Made by a program: the position numbers and the translations under genes
Shown here: piece by piece, positions 62,332-62,547 of the stretch
How the letters are laid out: each line of letters opens with the position of its first letter
Position numbering within the stretch: the first letter of the stretch is position 1
Source: Fidelibacterota bacterium
Lineage (GTDB): Bacteria; Fidelibacterota; UBA2242; JAFGTP01
NCBI GenBank assembly: GCA_016934035.1
Contig: JAFGTP010000050.1
Coordinates: 1-62,547 of the forward strand
Direction: 5' to 3'
DNA: 62,547 bases
The notes under the pieces: generated by a model
What the model saw: only the letters and a program-made list of their open reading frames with translations
Database searches by the model: none
Told to the model about the DNA's origin: nothing

Positions 62332-62547
62332 CCGCACATCCCGGTATGTCCCACCACCCGGGATGGCCTCTTCTCAATATTCGATATGAAAATGGTCCTG
62401 AATAGGCCCCGGGGCCGGAAGATTTTACGGTTCCGTTGGAACACCATGAGTTTTTTGGGACAATAGGCTGCCGGATTATTCGGGAAATTTCGAATAAGGC
62501 TCAAAATAATTAGGGTCTCCTGAAAAATACACAATATATTGTAAAAA
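62332..62547. other. Right-end stretch without a recognised feature
   Basis: The last 216 bases contain no recognisable gene. A 68-codon minus-strand frame (62328-62534) is open, but it is rich in rare-looking Arg/Phe codons, lacks a convincing ribosome site and has no known domain, so I do not annotate it. The window may end within an intergenic region. Confidence 0.3.

Noticed and set aside
62328..62534. 68-codon minus-strand frame at the right edge
   Set aside because: No known domain, unusual residue composition and no ribosome site; treated as chance.

Overview
The window looks like a chromosomal segment of a Gram-negative, moderately AT-rich bacterium of the FCB superphylum, probably a deep lineage such as Marinimicrobia, Calditrichota or KSB1 rather than a classical Bacteroidetes. 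The evidence is a mixture of markers: proteins ending in a type IX secretion (T9SS) sorting domain with the NxPNPFN hallmark, two TonB-dependent receptors, Lnt and GmhA (lipoprotein and LPS biogenesis), a bacterial GGGP synthase-like enzyme, a FISUMP-domain protein, and DUF3098/DUF4321/DUF5683-type membrane proteins. Metabolic genes (PPDK, a biotin-dependent carboxyltransferase, Pta, CstA, part of the glycine cleavage system) suggest a heterotroph that ferments or oxidises amino acids and organic acids. The phylum assignment is inference only.

Layout. 1-1100: a broken IS91-type transposase remnant followed by about 790 bases with no recognisable gene. 1101-3717 (minus): a PHP-domain phosphoesterase and two half-size permeases, translationally coupled. 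3968-11144 (plus): efp-accB-accC, gcvH-gcvPA, a GGGP synthase, gmhA, xerD, an M50 protease and a 59-residue membrane protein, tightly packed. 11304-12420 (minus): two unknown or NTF2-like proteins. 12587-16411: a propeller-transglutaminase and a TonB-dependent receptor. 16829-18251: RNHCP protein and RsgA, closed by two hairpins. 18536-28189: a long run lnt, DUF5683-like, ecfT, truA, htrA, purB, purC, psd, pssA, purS, purQ, DUF4321, tatA, ended by a clear terminator. 28322-32679: a frameshifted DUF998 gene, a UPF0280 protein and ppdK. 32765-35497 (minus): DsrE-like, carboxyltransferase, response regulator. 35643-44689 (plus): cstA, grpE-dnaJ, then comEA followed by three poorly recognisable genes, two of which resemble PilM and PilN, then rsmD-coaD-pta-fmdB. 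44995-50040 (minus): DUF3098, TonB-dependent receptor, miaA, mutL. 50415-62331 (plus): a surface/secretome island with a 2099-residue T9SS protein of PKD, twelve SdrD-B-like repeats and GEVED-like domains, an NTF2-like secreted protein, a frameshifted methyltransferase-HEAT gene, a small T9SS cargo protein, a FISUMP protein and a lipoprotein with a YW[KIV]N repeat.

How the parts fit together. AccB/AccC could supply carboxybiotin to acetyl-CoA carboxylase, or to the biotin-domain-less carboxyltransferase at 33204, forming a split pyruvate carboxylase/oxaloacetate decarboxylase. GGGPS, Psd and PssA together touch phospholipid headgroup and possibly ether-lipid synthesis. Lnt, TatA, HtrA and GmhA service the envelope that displays the T9SS cargo in the right-hand island.

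The most interesting candidates for something under-described are the comEA plus divergent PilM/PilN-like operon (39314-42427), which has no visible ATPase, platform protein or secretin; the GGGPS gene wired between gcvPA and gmhA; and the repeat-rich T9SS island. Non-ATG starts (mostly TTG) are common in this genome and decide several starts below.
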